64,000 nt of DNA, taken from NCBI GenBank assembly GCA_935421135.1, contig OW285195.1, positions 4,626,701 to 4,690,700 on the forward strand, read 5' to 3'. The DNA is from Bugulina stolonifera. Taxonomy: Eukaryota; Bryozoa; Gymnolaemata; Cheilostomatida; Bugulidae. The notes under the pieces are model-generated. The model saw nothing but the letters and a program-made list of their open reading frames with translations, did no database searches and was not told where the DNA came from. Positions 24,662 to 39,600 of the stretch are shown piece by piece; positions within the stretch are counted from its first letter, which is position 1, and each line of letters starts with the position of its first letter. The translations under genes and the position numbers were made by a program.

Positions 24662-27600
24662 TTAAAATTTATAGCCGTCTAATTCCGTAAGCCATCCCTC
24701 AGCAGTAAGTCTTTTATTATGGTCGAAGTTCAACACTAGCTTATAGATAGCAGCATTAGAACCCATGTTCTGCAGAACCGTAGGAAGTCGCTCATCTATC
24801 AGCTCTTGAGGTACCCAGGTTCTCATTTGCTTGATCATATTTTTAAAGGGGGGACTACCTGTAATGAGATGGACATGCAGACAGTATATCAGTAGATGAA
24901 ACTGTGCAATCATTGTCCACATGGAAGCTAGAATCCATTCTAGAAGCATCTAAATGGGTGTATGTGTTGCAATATTTTGATGTCCTTCTTTCCAAAATTG
25001 CTAAAACAGTTATATGCAAGCAACTCTGAAGAGAATATTGACTGCTGATCAAGCCCAACTAGATTTGAGATATCTAACATGGAGACCACAGTTGTACTCT
25101 GCTAGAAAAGAGGAAGATAGATGCAATTTTTCGAGAAGAGAATAGCTCTGCCTTTTGCTACACTATACCTGTCATAACCTCCAGAGCTGTGATACCCATT
25201 GACCACATGTCTGCTGCCTTGGAAGGTGCTGCTCTGTGTAGTAACTCTAGAGCTCTGTACTGAGGTGTGCCTGCAGTATAGATAATTGACTATTACTTTA
25301 GTACTAAAGCAATAGAGGCTGATGCTTGCTGTTCAAGCACTATATAATAGTAGTTCTCAGACTAACAAGAGCATATAAAATATATTATTCTATTCTGTTC
25401 AAAAGTTTTTCATTTACATGCAGAACTAAATTTACACAAGAATTATAATTTATAGGCCCAAAATGTCGAACCGATTACACCATGTGTTTGATTACCTTGC
25501 ATGTACAGTATGAGCTACTGTATATCTAAGGCTGAATGAGTGAGTAGACAGTGGTACATAGCTGACCAACGTCAGTGAGTGACTAGTTAATTAGCCAATG
25601 GTACCTACCTGACCGAGGTGAGTGAGTGATGGTTGAGTAGCTAGTGTTACCTACCTGACCAAGGTGAGTGAGTGACCGGTTGAGTAGCCAATAGTACCTA
25701 CCAGACCAAGGTGAGTGAGTGATGGTTGAGTAGCTAGTGTTACCTACCTGACCAAGGTGAGTGAGTGACCGGTTGAGTAGCCAGTGTTACCTACCTGACC
25801 AAGGTGAGTGAGTCATTGCCATATCCATGAAATTTTCTGTCATGTCGGACAAACCAAAATCAGCCAGCTTCCCTTTACCGGATTGAACCTATAATTTGTA
25901 TGGTAGAAAGTGCATTTTTATCATACATGTTATACTATTTGGGCATTAATAACACAAACTAATATACGCTGTTGCCTTTATAGACTGGACTAACACAATA
26001 GTCAACATTGTGACCTACATAGCCTACGTAGCAACGCATCATAATATTTGTATCCTACTTACTACATCTGCCATTTTTAATGCTTGAGGTTGAGTAAATA
26101 GTCCAAATTTTGTTCAAAGCGGTAGCGGACACCTACATATTACATTCAACGGAGTAAATTGTACCTAAGTAAGTGTCACTATCCCTTCTCTTTTACCAAC
26201 AACTCTTTCATGTTCGCCAATTCAATGATAAGGCGCAGTTTGGCTACCATATTGACTAGTTATGACTTCATTGGTGACAGAGTTTAGCAATAACAGATAA
26301 CTTTGAGTCACTTACCAGTACATTGAGTGGTTTAATATCCAGGTGTATCAAATCCTTACTGTGTAAGTACACCAGTCCACATACTGCATCTTTAATTATC
26401 TTCAGCAGTTCTTGTTGAGAAGGCTGTCAGCATTATAAAACAGGCAATTACTAACGGATAAACGACACATTTTAAACTTCAGTTTCACGCAAAGCCATGG
26501 GAGCAAACAGACACGGGACTTTTAATGTTGGTCTAAAACAAGAGATCAAGGCAGCTTATTTTCTTCTATTTCCAGTATAGCTAGTGTCATGCCAAGCTTG
26601 AGCACTGTTTAAAGACAAATTTCTAACTCCACTAAATGTGTACTGGTGGCTCTGCTCTCCTGTACCATTTGAATCAGTGTTTCTCCTTATACAGAATTAA
26701 CCTCACTGGTGCGGGCTAAGCATGAATTCTGATCTCGCTGTAGAGATCTTGGGTGTTATTAATATCTAATTAGGCTATTACATCATGTAAGTTACGAACT
26801 TTGATCAACTTGTAAGCAACTAAATGCAAGTTGGAGTTTAGGTCACCGAATCGTATGCACAATGTGACTTTACACAAATGGTGTAAGAAAAGCACTGCCA
26901 GCACACCATGTTGGGGAATTCAATTTGAACCTGTTTGGGAATCCCCTTTAAACAAGTTGGGAAATCCCTTTTTATACATTTTGGGAAATCCCACCATGAA
27001 TACGTAAGACACTCACTATACTACAACAGACATGGGTTACATTTGGTGTTATAATGTTCTATGGAAAATGTTCACAGCTGTATCCTTTCGGCTTTCTCTA
27101 ATTACATGTACATGTAAGTTTGGTAAACTATGTATGTATAATACAGTGAATATTATACTTTACCCTTTTATTTGAACCTTTCAGTGGTAAACGTGACAAG
27201 GCGGACAGGTCTGTATCACATAACTCCATGACCAGCCCAATTCCCATCTCAACTTGAGTGACTCCATAAAACTGTACAATGTGAGGATGCCGAAGTACTC
27301 TAGATAAGCAGTATAACAATTATTGCTTACATACTTCTAAAAAGAAACAGTTAGATACTGATCAACAAACACCTTCGAATCTCAAATTTTCATGAAAACA
27401 TGGAGGTTCAAAGGCAGATATTTGGGTAATTACAGTATAAAAATTACATTTTTATAGAAATTAAAAGCATCACTGAGAACACAACTCCTAAATGTATAGC
27501 AACCATGAAAATATAACTCCTATAAAATACATGAACACTTGTAGTGGAACTCAGTCAGATGATATCTGTTCAGGGAAGAAACATTCAAATCCCAATATAA

Positions 27601-30600
27601 TTGACCTTTCATTGCTCTAGACTCGGTACACTCATATAATAAGTTTTGAGAACATCTTTGAAAGTTATAAACCATGAATTAACATTATAAGAATTCCAAA
27701 CTCGGAATGACTAGTTAACTTGATGATTGTATTTAATATTAATAGCAGTTATACTCATCGAAGTAGTCAATTATGAGTTTGCTTACTCCTTGAATGAACA
27801 TTTGATTTAGAGCGTTGAATCGTCACTTTACAGCAGCAGAAATAGTATACAGTTATATCAATCCGCTACCTGGCTATCTGTGAGCGGCAAATGTTTTGAC
27901 TAGTCTTATAAGAAGGATGCCAAGTAAAAATCTCTCCCATTCAAGTTATATTATAACTATAACAATGTCATATGAATAGGGACTCACTTGATAGCCTGGT
28001 ACTCTTCCAGCTGGTCTAACGATGTTTTAGAAAGATCTAAGTCGGCAGAATCTGGTAACATCTTCACAGCTACTGGAGTCGAGAGCCAACTTCCTTTATA
28101 CACAACTCCTTGACCTCCACTTCCCAATTTTTCACCCATTTTTATATCCTTCAGGACTAAAAATATGAAGAATAAATTCTAATGCTTTCTTTGGGTGCCC
28201 AATGGGAAGTTATTAACTATTGATAGGTTTATATAATGTATATCTCTCACGCCTGCGGTAAAAATTAACGCATAAAATAATTTTCTAAATATGGTTGAAG
28301 ATAACGGATATTAATACAACACAAGTAATAGTAGTAGTACAGTGGACGTGTTCACCAAGCCCCACATGTACTGTTTTGTAGAGCGTAATAATATCAGTGT
28401 AATAATACAAGCATAGTAATACGAGTGTAATAATGCGAGTGTAGTAATACGAGTGTAATAATGCGAGTGTAGCAATATCAGTGCAATAATATAAGTGTAG
28501 TAATACGAGTGTAATAATGCGAGTGTAGTAATACGAATGTAGTAATACGAGTGTAATAATGCGAGTGTAGTAATACGAGTGTAATAATGCGAGTGTAGTA
28601 ATACGAGTGTAGTAATACGAGTGTAAAAGCATACTCTCTGCTAAAGTGCTTGTAGAGTCAGACGTACTTCTCCCTTCATTGCTTGTCATCTGCTGACTTT
28701 GGTTGCTTCCTGTTATGAGCATAATTAAATATTATACATACATGTATTTTATTTTCTGGAATGTTCCGTTTACACCCACAAGTTCTTGTATAAGAGTGAT
28801 AAGTTTAGTACATGTAGTGTGCTAGTTCAAACACAATCGGATAATATGCAAGGTATTGATATTTCCATCGCATATAGTATAATAATTAGCTAGATATAAA
28901 AATATTGCATTGATACAAAAATATCACATATAAATATTTGACAATTGCAAATATTTTATAGATAATAGATTTTCCAATCTATCTGAAGTGGCACAAGATT
29001 ATAGAAAAATTGAAACTCACCACTTGCTGTAGTTTTGTTAGCTGCGTCGGTTTTACCTGTGACAGTTTTGGTTTTACCTGCGCCGGTTGTGCCTGCAACT
29101 GTCATCTGCTGACTATGGATACTTGTTTTGTCTAAAACAGATAATAGCCATACGCCAGAGTGTCACATCTGCTGCTATAAATAGTTCAACTCTCCCTTTG
29201 GTAAAGCTACTCTGCCTCAACAGTTGTATCGGCAGAGATACAGGAAAGAAATATATGTCCATTAAGGGTCGCTAACATGCCCCTCCGACCATGTGGAGTT
29301 ACAAGGTCTGGACACGCCAATCAACAGCAGGGAAAGTAAAAATCAAAGAGCACATAACTTTACAAATAATAATGTTGCTAAAAATAAAGTAGAAAACCTT
29401 TTGTTGGCCAGACTTGAGTAATAACAAAGTGACCTCATATGGAGCTGGGGCAAGTACGGATTTACACATCTTTCCTCCCAGTTTTTGTATAGAGAGCTGC
29501 CCGCAGCATATGTCGTTATGAATTTATTTAGCATGTCTTCTTTGTACATTTCCTCTTTAGCAATCGTAACAATAGTGCGGAAGAGAAAAAAAGTTTATCA
29601 AAGACAGTATAAACTCGGGCTCTAGTACAACATACATGTAGATGCAATATTAAAACGTTTATGAAATGGGAAAACTTACGCTCAAAGTTCATAGATACAT
29701 GTAGATCTGACAAGGTGATAGGATTAACTTGCTTGCTGTGCAGTGCAGGAAAATAACTATACAATGTAAGTTTCCACGATTAACAGAAAGATTTCTAGAA
29801 GATTTCTAAGTTGTGCACATGTATATACAATATACATGTAGTTTCAAACTTACGCTGTGTCAGACCTGCTGCCTCCTTCACCAGGCCGCCAGCGACGGTT
29901 TCTGAAATGTATTACGTACATGTAAATTAGGATAGGTCTGCATGTATTCAAGTTACTTCATGCAACTACATGTATGTAACTGGTATTAAGTGCAGTAGGT
30001 GTAGAAATTTGTGGTGAGGTACTGTATAAAATCGGTTCTATATGGGCAGAATCGGAATCAGCTTGGTGATGTAGATTCTGAACCATGTCACTAGCCTTAG
30101 AACTATAGTGATTTTGGGCACTCCAGCCCATCTTTTAGGGAGCTCAGGCTAAAGCGTACAAAAGTGTAGTAGATGCCTGTTATTAGTATAGATCTGTACA
30201 GAATTTAGGAATATTGCGATGACCCCACTTTGGTAAAATGCTGGCTTGTTGCTAAGGATGATCCTAGTAACAAAACTGACCAAGATTATAAAAGATTACA
30301 ATGGTCTCACCTGCGACCTTCTTAGCCACTTTGTTATGGATTTCCTGAATACAAGCAGCTGTTTTGACATGCTTTCCTTGGTTAGCTATATCCAGTGGTG
30401 TTTTCTCATTGTGATTCCTTGTGTTAAGTAGCTCAAGGCAGACATTTGGTGACACTTTTTCCAGCATGTGTTTTACAGCCTCAGTAAACCCACACTGCGC
30501 TGCACGGAAGACCGCCGTTCCAAAGTGGTTTTGTACCTGCAATATTTCATGTAATTCACCCTCTGGGATGAGCTCTAGCAAGTGCTTGATTATTTCTGTA

Positions 30601-33600
30601 TGCCCTTTCCCAGCAGCGCAGTGTACTGCTGTGCTGTTCGCTTTATTTTTCATCTTCAGCATTTTAACAAATGATGGTCTTGGGAGAAGTTCCACGATAA
30701 ATTCAACTAGTTCTGTCTGGCCATAGTGAGCTGCTTTGTGGAGGATGGTGCCTTGTGCAGTGAGTTCACTCAGGACCTTCTCCCGCATATCTTTAGTCAT
30801 CTTGGTCAGCACCTGTTTGACTTTCTCTATCTCAGTATTATCTAAAGCCATGGTGAGTCTTTGGAATTCTTTTTCTAAGGATGTCTCATCCCCTGAAAGT
30901 ATATTAATAAATAAATTAACCAGCTTGCAGAAAATCCCAAAAATCATTTCAGTGTTAAACTGTACCCTGAGTACATAGTATACAGACAGGATGTGTAGGA
31001 CTCTATCAGCCAAGCTACGGCATAGCTGATTATTCCAAACAGTGGGGCTTTCTTTGTGATCTAACTTTAATCTTCTCGAACCGGAAAGCGATTGTGACAA
31101 TCATTAGCTAATATCATGTTGGTTTTCACCATCACGATCTCACACTGGGGAATCCCGAAAGAAATACAATTCGAGAGACTTACTGAAAGATTCAGAGAAG
31201 CTTCTCATCAAGTTGTTGCCTTTATGGCTATACTTTATTACAATGATATAAAACAGCAAATACACATGTGGAAGGGTGGGATGAAAATAAAAAGCCTCTA
31301 TACCCGTAGATTGTGCGCATCCATCTGCATGAGTAGTATAGTCAGTGCACTTCTAGACAGACACGCACTCATTGACCCCTGTTTTCAACCAATCACAAGC
31401 CGGTATTTCCGATTTCAACCAATCACAGAAGAGCACAAAAATTTTGCACACGACCTTGCCAAGGTCACCCCAAAATCCCCCCTTCTGATTGGTCGAAAAA
31501 ACATTTGCACACTTGACCCCGAACCCGGCCACGACCCCTTCCCTCCCTCCTTCCCGCCCTCCTCCCCTCCCCCTCCCCCACCTCCCACTCCTCCCCACTC
31601 CCCGCCACCGCCCTCGTCCCGTCCGCACCACCGCCGTCGCCGCCGCCACCCTCACCGCCGCCGCCACCACCGCCCTCACCACCGCCGCCGCCACCGCCGC
31701 CACCACCGCCACCGCCGCCACCGCCGCCACCACCACCGCCGCCGCCGCCACCGCCGCCATCACCGTCACCACCGCCACCCCTCCTCCACCGCCGCCCACC
31801 CTCCCCCCGCAACCCCCACTCACCCGAACGACCGATCGTTTGAGGCGGTCAAGCCGCGTCCGCCCACGTTGCGTGCGGCGCCGACCGTACACGTGGAGGC
31901 GACGCCGGTGCCTCGTATCCACCGGGCCAAGCGACTAGGCAGCGGCCCGCCGCCCATTCCGAGTTCCACTGGGGTGGGACTATAAAAGATAAGTTTGACT
32001 GATGATAGTATTAATACAAAGAAGACTTAGTCATAGCAAACATGTCTTTTCTCACCAAAGGAGCAGCGGGGAGATATGTACTTTTAAAGGAAGTCCTCCT
32101 GAAGTTTGTATGGGATTATATGATCAAAAGTAATATCGAAGAAACGAATAGTCCATGGATGTGGTATTGGGTTGACAGACTCGCTCATAATTCCTTAGTG
32201 GTAGAGCTTGCCATCTATTTTAGAACACTTTCACTCTCTATGAATATCCCTTTTAAGATAGGAGAGGAAAAGTTGAGGAAAATGGCACTTTGTTATGAAG
32301 ACTTAACAGGAGCTAGGTCAAGATTTTCATCTATGGTAGAAACAAAAAACGCATCCGTTTCTTCTCCCTTACTCCTTCTTAGGAATGCGGAGTTGTCAAC
32401 CTGGTGTAGAGTGGAGGTTGAGAAGATTATTGAAGATAGAAACTGGGATGAAACTGGTGTGGGAGCGGAGGCCACTTTTAACACTCACTTCTTACTATAT
32501 CTGGATAATGAACCTGGTGGGGAAGGTTCAAAGAATGAACTCTATCATAGAGTATTGAACATATTAAAGGATGGGGCAAGAAGATGTCGCTTTGAGGATG
32601 GGAAGGAGAAATCGCGAGCGAAGAGGAGTTACAATGAAGAAAGCATCCCTGGTTTAATTCTTAGTAGAGGTAATACGCTATATGCAGGGCGATTGTTTGG
32701 AGAACTAGATCCATCCAAAAATGGGTTAGAGGTGATAAGAAGCCCTTCACCAGGAGATGCTAGATTAGAGGTGAGAGAGACTTCTACAGGAGAGACTAAC
32801 CAGGTTATGATAGAAGAGGCTGAAATGTGTGACATTGGAGAACTAGATTCATCCAAAAACGGGTTAGAGGAGATAAGAAGCCCTTCACCAGGAGAAGCTA
32901 GGGTGGAAGTGAGAGAGACTTCTACAGGAGAGAATAACCAGATTATGATAGAAGAGCAAACTCATGTAGAAACTAAAGAAGAGGTTGAAATGTGTGACAA
33001 AAGGGAACAAGAGATTAGAAAGATAGAACAAGAATTGGCACTAAAGAAAGTGGAATTGGCAGGAGCACTGGGGTGGAAAGAAGCACTAGAGATGCAACAG
33101 AGAATTGATGCAAGAAAAGAGAGAAGAACAAATCGCATTGCCTTCTTAGAAAAAAAGTTAACAGAGGAAAGAATGGAAAAAGAGAGGTTAATGATGGAAA
33201 TCGAGCGTTTGCAAAAAGAAGAAGAAGAAGAAAAAATGGATAGTGTATCAATTATTGATCACATAATTCCCCACCTGGCTAACAAACTAGATGATAATGA
33301 TGCAAAAGCAGAAGGGGAAGATAGTAAACTGCCACAGTGGGTTCCAACAGGAGAAAGTAATGATGAATAAAAGTGTATAGATTCCAATCGTTCTCTCAAA
33401 CAAGGGCAAGATGTCAAAGCAAGAGGTAGTATGTAGAAATGAGAATTATGAAGATGTGGCTGATGGTCTCTTAGATGAAGTAGTAGCTATCTCTGCTGAA
33501 GAGGGAAGGGAGCAAATAGGAGAGAGAAGCAACAAAAGAAAGAAGTTCACATTCTACATAATCATAATACTATTTATACTTTCTTGCTCATCTTTATCCC

Positions 33601-36600
33601 CATCAGTTTACACATATCTAAGTGATAGGGAACCACCCAATGGCAAAGACAAGGGAGTACTTAAGCAAGGACACTTTTTAAAAACAAACACAACTCTATT
33701 AGCTACTCAACTAGATCAGCATGCGTCCACACCAAGAAATCGATCTTCGCTTGCAGAGTCCCTTCACAGCTCTAGTCTGTGGTCCAACAGGGAGTGGAAA
33801 AACGGAACTACTATTTAGTCTTATTAAGAGAGTTGATGAAATTGCTTCACCCACTCCTGTTGAAATCATTTACTGCTATGGAGTTTGGCAACGCCGCTTT
33901 GACGATTACAAGGATAAAGTAAGGTTTCATTCAGGACTCATTGATGTAGAAATGGATATAGAGCGTGATGGGAAGAATCGCTGGCTCATCATTGATGACT
34001 TGATGGGTGAAGTCGGGGGGAAAGAGACTACTAATGCAATCTGTACAAAGTTCAGTCACCACCTGAACATAAGCGTCTTTTTCTTACTACAGAACCTTTT
34101 CCCGAAAGATAATAGAACAGTGTCAATAAACTCACAGTACTTTTTCTTGTTCAAGAACCCCAGAGACGGAATGTCTGTTACCAATCTTGCAAAGCAGGCT
34201 TTTCCTCAGAGTACAAGAGCTGTTCAAGAAGCTTTTAGTGATGCTACACGTAAGCCACACTCTTTTCTATTCTTGAATCTTCGCCAGGAAACCCCGGAGT
34301 GGGCTAGACTGATTGGTAATTTTGCTTCTGAGCACTCTCCCATGACTGTATATATCCCGAATACTCTGGAATATAAGTAGCATTCACATCTCTACTCTCT
34401 CCATAAACTCTCTTGGACTCGAAGAGAGCGCATCCATCATCAAGCATGAGATACATTAATTCACCCGAGTATTCTCCAAGGTTGAGGAGGAATGCCTTGA
34501 GTATATATGCACTGACGAAAGCATCTGCAACCATCAGAGATTCAACCATTGCTGAGGCTAACAAAGACCTTACACTCGCTCTTGTTGAGTGTGCTAGAAA
34601 TGTATTATTAGGTAATGTTCATCTAACTACCGCTCAGTTGAACTCTCTACGTCGACATAGAAGGGCCATTGAGGATCTCACCAACTCTCGTACTAGTGTG
34701 AGGCAGAAAAAGTTAATCCTACAACGTGGCGGATTTTTAGGTCTTCTTTTGAAGCCATTGGCAAGTTTACTCGGAGGTGTGCTTGGCGGATTAGGTGGTG
34801 GACGAAGGTGAAATGAGTCTCAAGTTTTCTAAAAAGTATCTTCTTATGGATAAACATACATATGAATCAATGAATAGTAGAAACAACAAAAAAGAAGGAG
34901 AGCATCTACCCTCACTCTCTACAAATGGGGATATACTCCTGGCAGAAAAAAGCAGAAAAGATGTAATATCTAACCTCAAAAACTCTGATACAGACATCTA
35001 CTCTCAGCTAGAGCAACATGCTCATAAAATGAATAAGTTCCTAAAAGAGTTGGAGAGATCACGCCATCCGCAGCAGGAGTTGTATAATACATTAGAGGAA
35101 ATTAACACTAGGTTTAATGAAATGCATACATGGAGACAAAGAGAAGAAGAAGCACAAGAGCGAGGGCGAGAGAAAAAAAGAGATGATGAAAAGAGGCGAA
35201 GTGGCTCAAGGTCACCACTACCACACCCATATAGGAGAGAAACAAAACCAGAGAGGTCAGAAGCTGGCGCACGTTGGAGTGGGAAGGGTGATAATAGAAG
35301 TCCTATCAAAACTAGGTCTAGGCGAAAGCTTCCTAAAACCCCTCTTGCAAGCGATAGTAAAACAGAAAGATGGATGATATAGATGAAGGTCTACGTGATA
35401 TTTACTTCTCCCCTCCTCAACCACCATCTTTTGGAGGAAAGAGAAAGTTAGTTTTAGCTTCTCCTCCTGGTATTAATGAGAATGATGTTGAGAAGTGGTT
35501 GAGAAGTCAAGACGCATACACTCTTCATCGCCCGATTAGAATGAAGTTTACAAGGAGAAAAACGTTTGTGAGTGGGATTGGTGAACAACTCCAGGCAGAT
35601 CTCGTGGATGTGCGTGCGCACAAGGACTCAAATGATGGAGTAACATTTTTGCTCACCTGCATAGATGCCTTCTCACGGAAAGCATGGGTCTTTCCTCTTC
35701 ATTCCAAGTCTGGTCTGGAAGTGTCCAATGCACTCATCTCTCTATTCGAAAATGAAAGCTTTAGACAAATACAAACTGATAAAGGTAAGGAGTTCCTAAA
35801 CAGAAGGGTGAGTGAAGTGCTAAAGAAGTACGGAGTTAGCCATTTCACCTCTGAGAATGAGATCATCAAGGCTGCTCTTGTTGATCGCTTTAATAGAACA
35901 TTGAGAGGGAAAATTCATCGTCTACTCACTTATAGAGGAGATGGACGCTACTTAGAAGATGTAGAAGACCTAGTCCAAGGATATAACAACAGTTTTAATA
36001 GGTCAATTGGAATGAAACCTATTGAGGTTGATTACGATAATCAAGAAGAGGTTTGGGTTCGGTTAAATGAGTTCTCACCTAAACGATGGTTAAAGAAAAC
36101 AAGAGTAAAATACTCACCAGGTGATCATGTTCGGATTTCGATGGCTCGTAGTAGCTTTGAGCGAGGGTTCACACCAAACTGGTCAACCGAGATATTCACC
36201 ATAAAAGCAGTCAAGGCACATACCTCACCTCCTGTCTATACACTGGAAGACCTAAACAAAGAAGGAGTAGATGGAACATTCTATGCACAAGAATTGCAAC
36301 ATGTTAACCTACCTGAAATCTTTAGAGTTGAGAAAGTCATACGTAAACGGAGAAGGAGAGGAAAAGAAGAGAGTTTCGTGAAATGGAGTGGTTATCCCTC
36401 TTCATTTAATAGTTGGATAGATTCTAGTCAGTTTGTGTAAAATCAAAGGTAGTATAAATTCGATATGTAAGTTCAGTTTTGCTCACTCTCAAAGATGGCC
36501 TTCAATGTCACACTTACCTCAAATGTACGCATCGGTGGGAGTGACACAAACACCAATGCTCACTTCATTACGAAGCTAGCCAAGACATTGAAGCTTCACT

Positions 36601-39600
36601 CATCACAGTGGGAGGTTGGGTTACTTGACATTCAGTACCCCGCATCCTGGAGAAATGTGGAAGATGGCTATGTAGTGGTTACGAATACAAAAGATGGAGT
36701 CAAACGAAAATGTGAAATCAGGAGTGGAAGGTATGCTTCCATGGGTGAACTTTTGAGTGAGATCAATAGAATACTAATAAACTACGACTTAGAAAAAGTA
36801 GTGAGCTTTTACTATGATAGTCTACGGAATGAAACCTTCCTCATGTTGAGAGAACAGGAACACTCTGTCATGATGTCACGTGATGTTGCGTGGGTGTTGG
36901 GATTCGAACCTGATGTAGAATATGCTGCGGAAATCAACAGGAGTCAAAACCCTCCAGACATCAATGCTGGTTTCACATCCCTCTATGTCTACTCCTCCGT
37001 AGTCTCACCAAGACATGTTGGAGATAGTCTAGTCCCCCTACTTCGCACAGTTCCTATAACAGAGAGTGAAAGAAATAGCACCGTTTTCTTTGAGTTTTCG
37101 AATGTTCAATACTCTCCAGTGTCTAATACAAGCACAGACCTCATCGAGGTAGATATAAGACGTGATGATGGAGAAAGGGTCTCATTTCGCAGTGGAAAGG
37201 TTGTGCTGACGGTTCGTTTCAGACCGCGTGGAGAGAAATAACATGGCCCCTCGCATAGTTCCATATTTTCCTGATGAGTCAGGTGAGATGTATGAAGACT
37301 ATTATGCAAACCAGGTGGGAGAGGGAATGAGTGTGTACAGGGGAAAACCTATTATGACGGGTAATGGGATCGGCTCACTCTTTTCTGGACTGGCCCGAGG
37401 GGTCCTTCCCATGCTAAAGAATGGTGCCAAAACTATTGGGAAAAAGCTATTGACTACTGGAGCTTCGGTTCTGGGAGATGTAATCAAGGGAGAGAACTTC
37501 AAATCCTCTGCAGCAAAACGTTTTCGTGAAGCTGGTGGGGATCTTCTAGGTGATGTAGAAGATGAATTACGTGAACCACCTGCCAAACGTGCACGAGTTA
37601 GTCAAAAGTCTACAAAGAAAAAGCGTAAAGGAAGAAAAACAGTTTTTGACTAAATGAAAGATAAATATATAATCCGCACCTAGACTCACCACTCCCCACT
37701 CTTAGACAAGCGACTGTAGGAGCAAGTACTAGATGGAACAACTCTCACACTATCGAACATGTCCGTCACACATCGAGCCATCTCTCTCTCCAAGGTTTCT
37801 GAAGACTCTCCAGACACGGTTGACTCCAGTTTTGACTTATTTGCCACTCCGCCAACTCATACTAGCGTGCTCAGAGGTGAGTGGGTACCTTTGGCTCCTG
37901 TTACGGACTCCCCTGATGGCACTATTGAATTTAACATCCCGCCCGCAGACGAACTCTACACAGATCTATCAAGGTCTTACTTACACACCACAGTAAAGGT
38001 GAGCAAGGCTGATGGAAGCGTACTACCTGCGGAAGAACAACTAAAGGTTGTTCCAGGGGACAATTTTATGCACAGTCTCTTTTCTTCTGCCACTGTTCAA
38101 CTGGCTGGGCAAGATGTTGAGTATGAACCAAACTATGGACATAGAGCTTATGTCGAGAATCTCCTAAACTATGGTAAAGATGCTAAGAGCACATATATGA
38201 AAGTTGGGAGTGGGTGGATGGAGGATGAAGGAACTGGAGAAGACTATGATGGTATACCTCCCGAAGTGGTTGAAAAAAGAAAGAAACTTATAGCCACAAG
38301 TAAAGAGATGAGCTTCTATGGGAGACCTAGGTTGAGTATGTTTTCTCAAGGAAGACTTATTCCACCAGGAGTTCGCTCTCGCCTTACTCTACAACGTGCT
38401 ATTCCACAAATGGCCCTCTTAGCAGAAACAGACAACCCTGCAGGAGGGGCGAAGATTTCTATAACTAAGACAGAATTGTGGATTCGACGTGTACAAGCCA
38501 ATCCGGCCTTACAAAAAGCACAAATGGATGTTTGGGTTGTGCAACAAGAGTCTATAAAACTACCAATTGACCGAATAAAAACTCATTTCCATGTCATCCC
38601 TGCTGGACACCAGTCAGTGAGAGTAAACTTTGATCAAGCGGGACAGAAGCCAAACAGAGTCTTTGTCGGACTAGTCAACCATACTGCAAAGAGTGGAACG
38701 TATAAGCAAAATCCCTTCAAATTTGGACATAACAATCTAAGTTCATTAGAACTACTAATTGATGGAACACCGGTGACCCGAAGATATGAACCAAACTTTG
38801 CAAGTGGAAAGTTTGCTCGTGAATTCATGAATTTGTTCACTGTCACAAATACATCCGATGCTGACACAGGGAATGAGATCTCCCCTAGCAAATACAAGTC
38901 CTGCGCTGCTCTCTACGCCTTTGACATTTCAGGAGATTTGTGTGATGACAACTTTCACTTGTTATCAAATGGGAGTCTATCTATTAATCTAGCATTTGCT
39001 AATCAAACTCAAAATACACTTGGACTGTTTGTATACGAAGAAAAAGATGACATTATCTACTTGAATGCAAATCACGAAGTATCTATGGTAGCCGGGATGA
39101 TGTAAAAAGAATGGATACATTCTCAATCTCGAATATTCTATCTGATGATAAACTCTCATCAACCTCCTTCAGAGGGGTTATGCCAAGGGATCACTTCTTA
39201 GACTCCTTCTCCCCATCTGGATCTTTTGTTTTCAACACTCAAACAAGTGAGAAAAGTGGCGAGCATTGGATCTCTGTTTTTTCGAATGGAAAAGAAATAG
39301 AGTATTTCGACTCCTATGGACTCCCCCCTTCTATTTATCCTGATGTGGGTAAGATGTTACAACAATGGGGAATACCAATAGTATGGAATGGAGAGTGTCT
39401 ACAAGAAGAGAGTACTAACGTGTGTGGAGACTACTGCATCTTGTTCTGTCTCCTTCGAGCTCGAGGGTGGAGTATGGAGGGAATAATTACACGGCTAAGC
39501 AGAGTAGAAGGAAGAGTTCGAGATCATTCTATAAGAGCTCTATTACAACGTTTATACTATAATAAAAGAAATAATACTTTCCCACTCACAACGCATGTAA

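Noticed and set aside
28285..28722. 145-codon minus-strand ORF rich in LLHSYYYTRI
   Set aside because: Only its first 25 codons are a real exon; the rest is an intronic minisatellite after a good splice donor (GTATGC).
29343..29549. 68-codon minus-strand ORF between exons of the kinase gene, considered as an extra exon
   Set aside because: The frame that is open does not fit the phase-1 junctions of the exons around it.
31116..31985. Long ORFs on both strands through the left inverted repeat, encoding Pro/His/Arg or Gly/Val/Ala runs
   Set aside because: Low-complexity translation of a CCG-type triplet array in all frames; the same appears at 41,758-42,389 in the mirrored copy.
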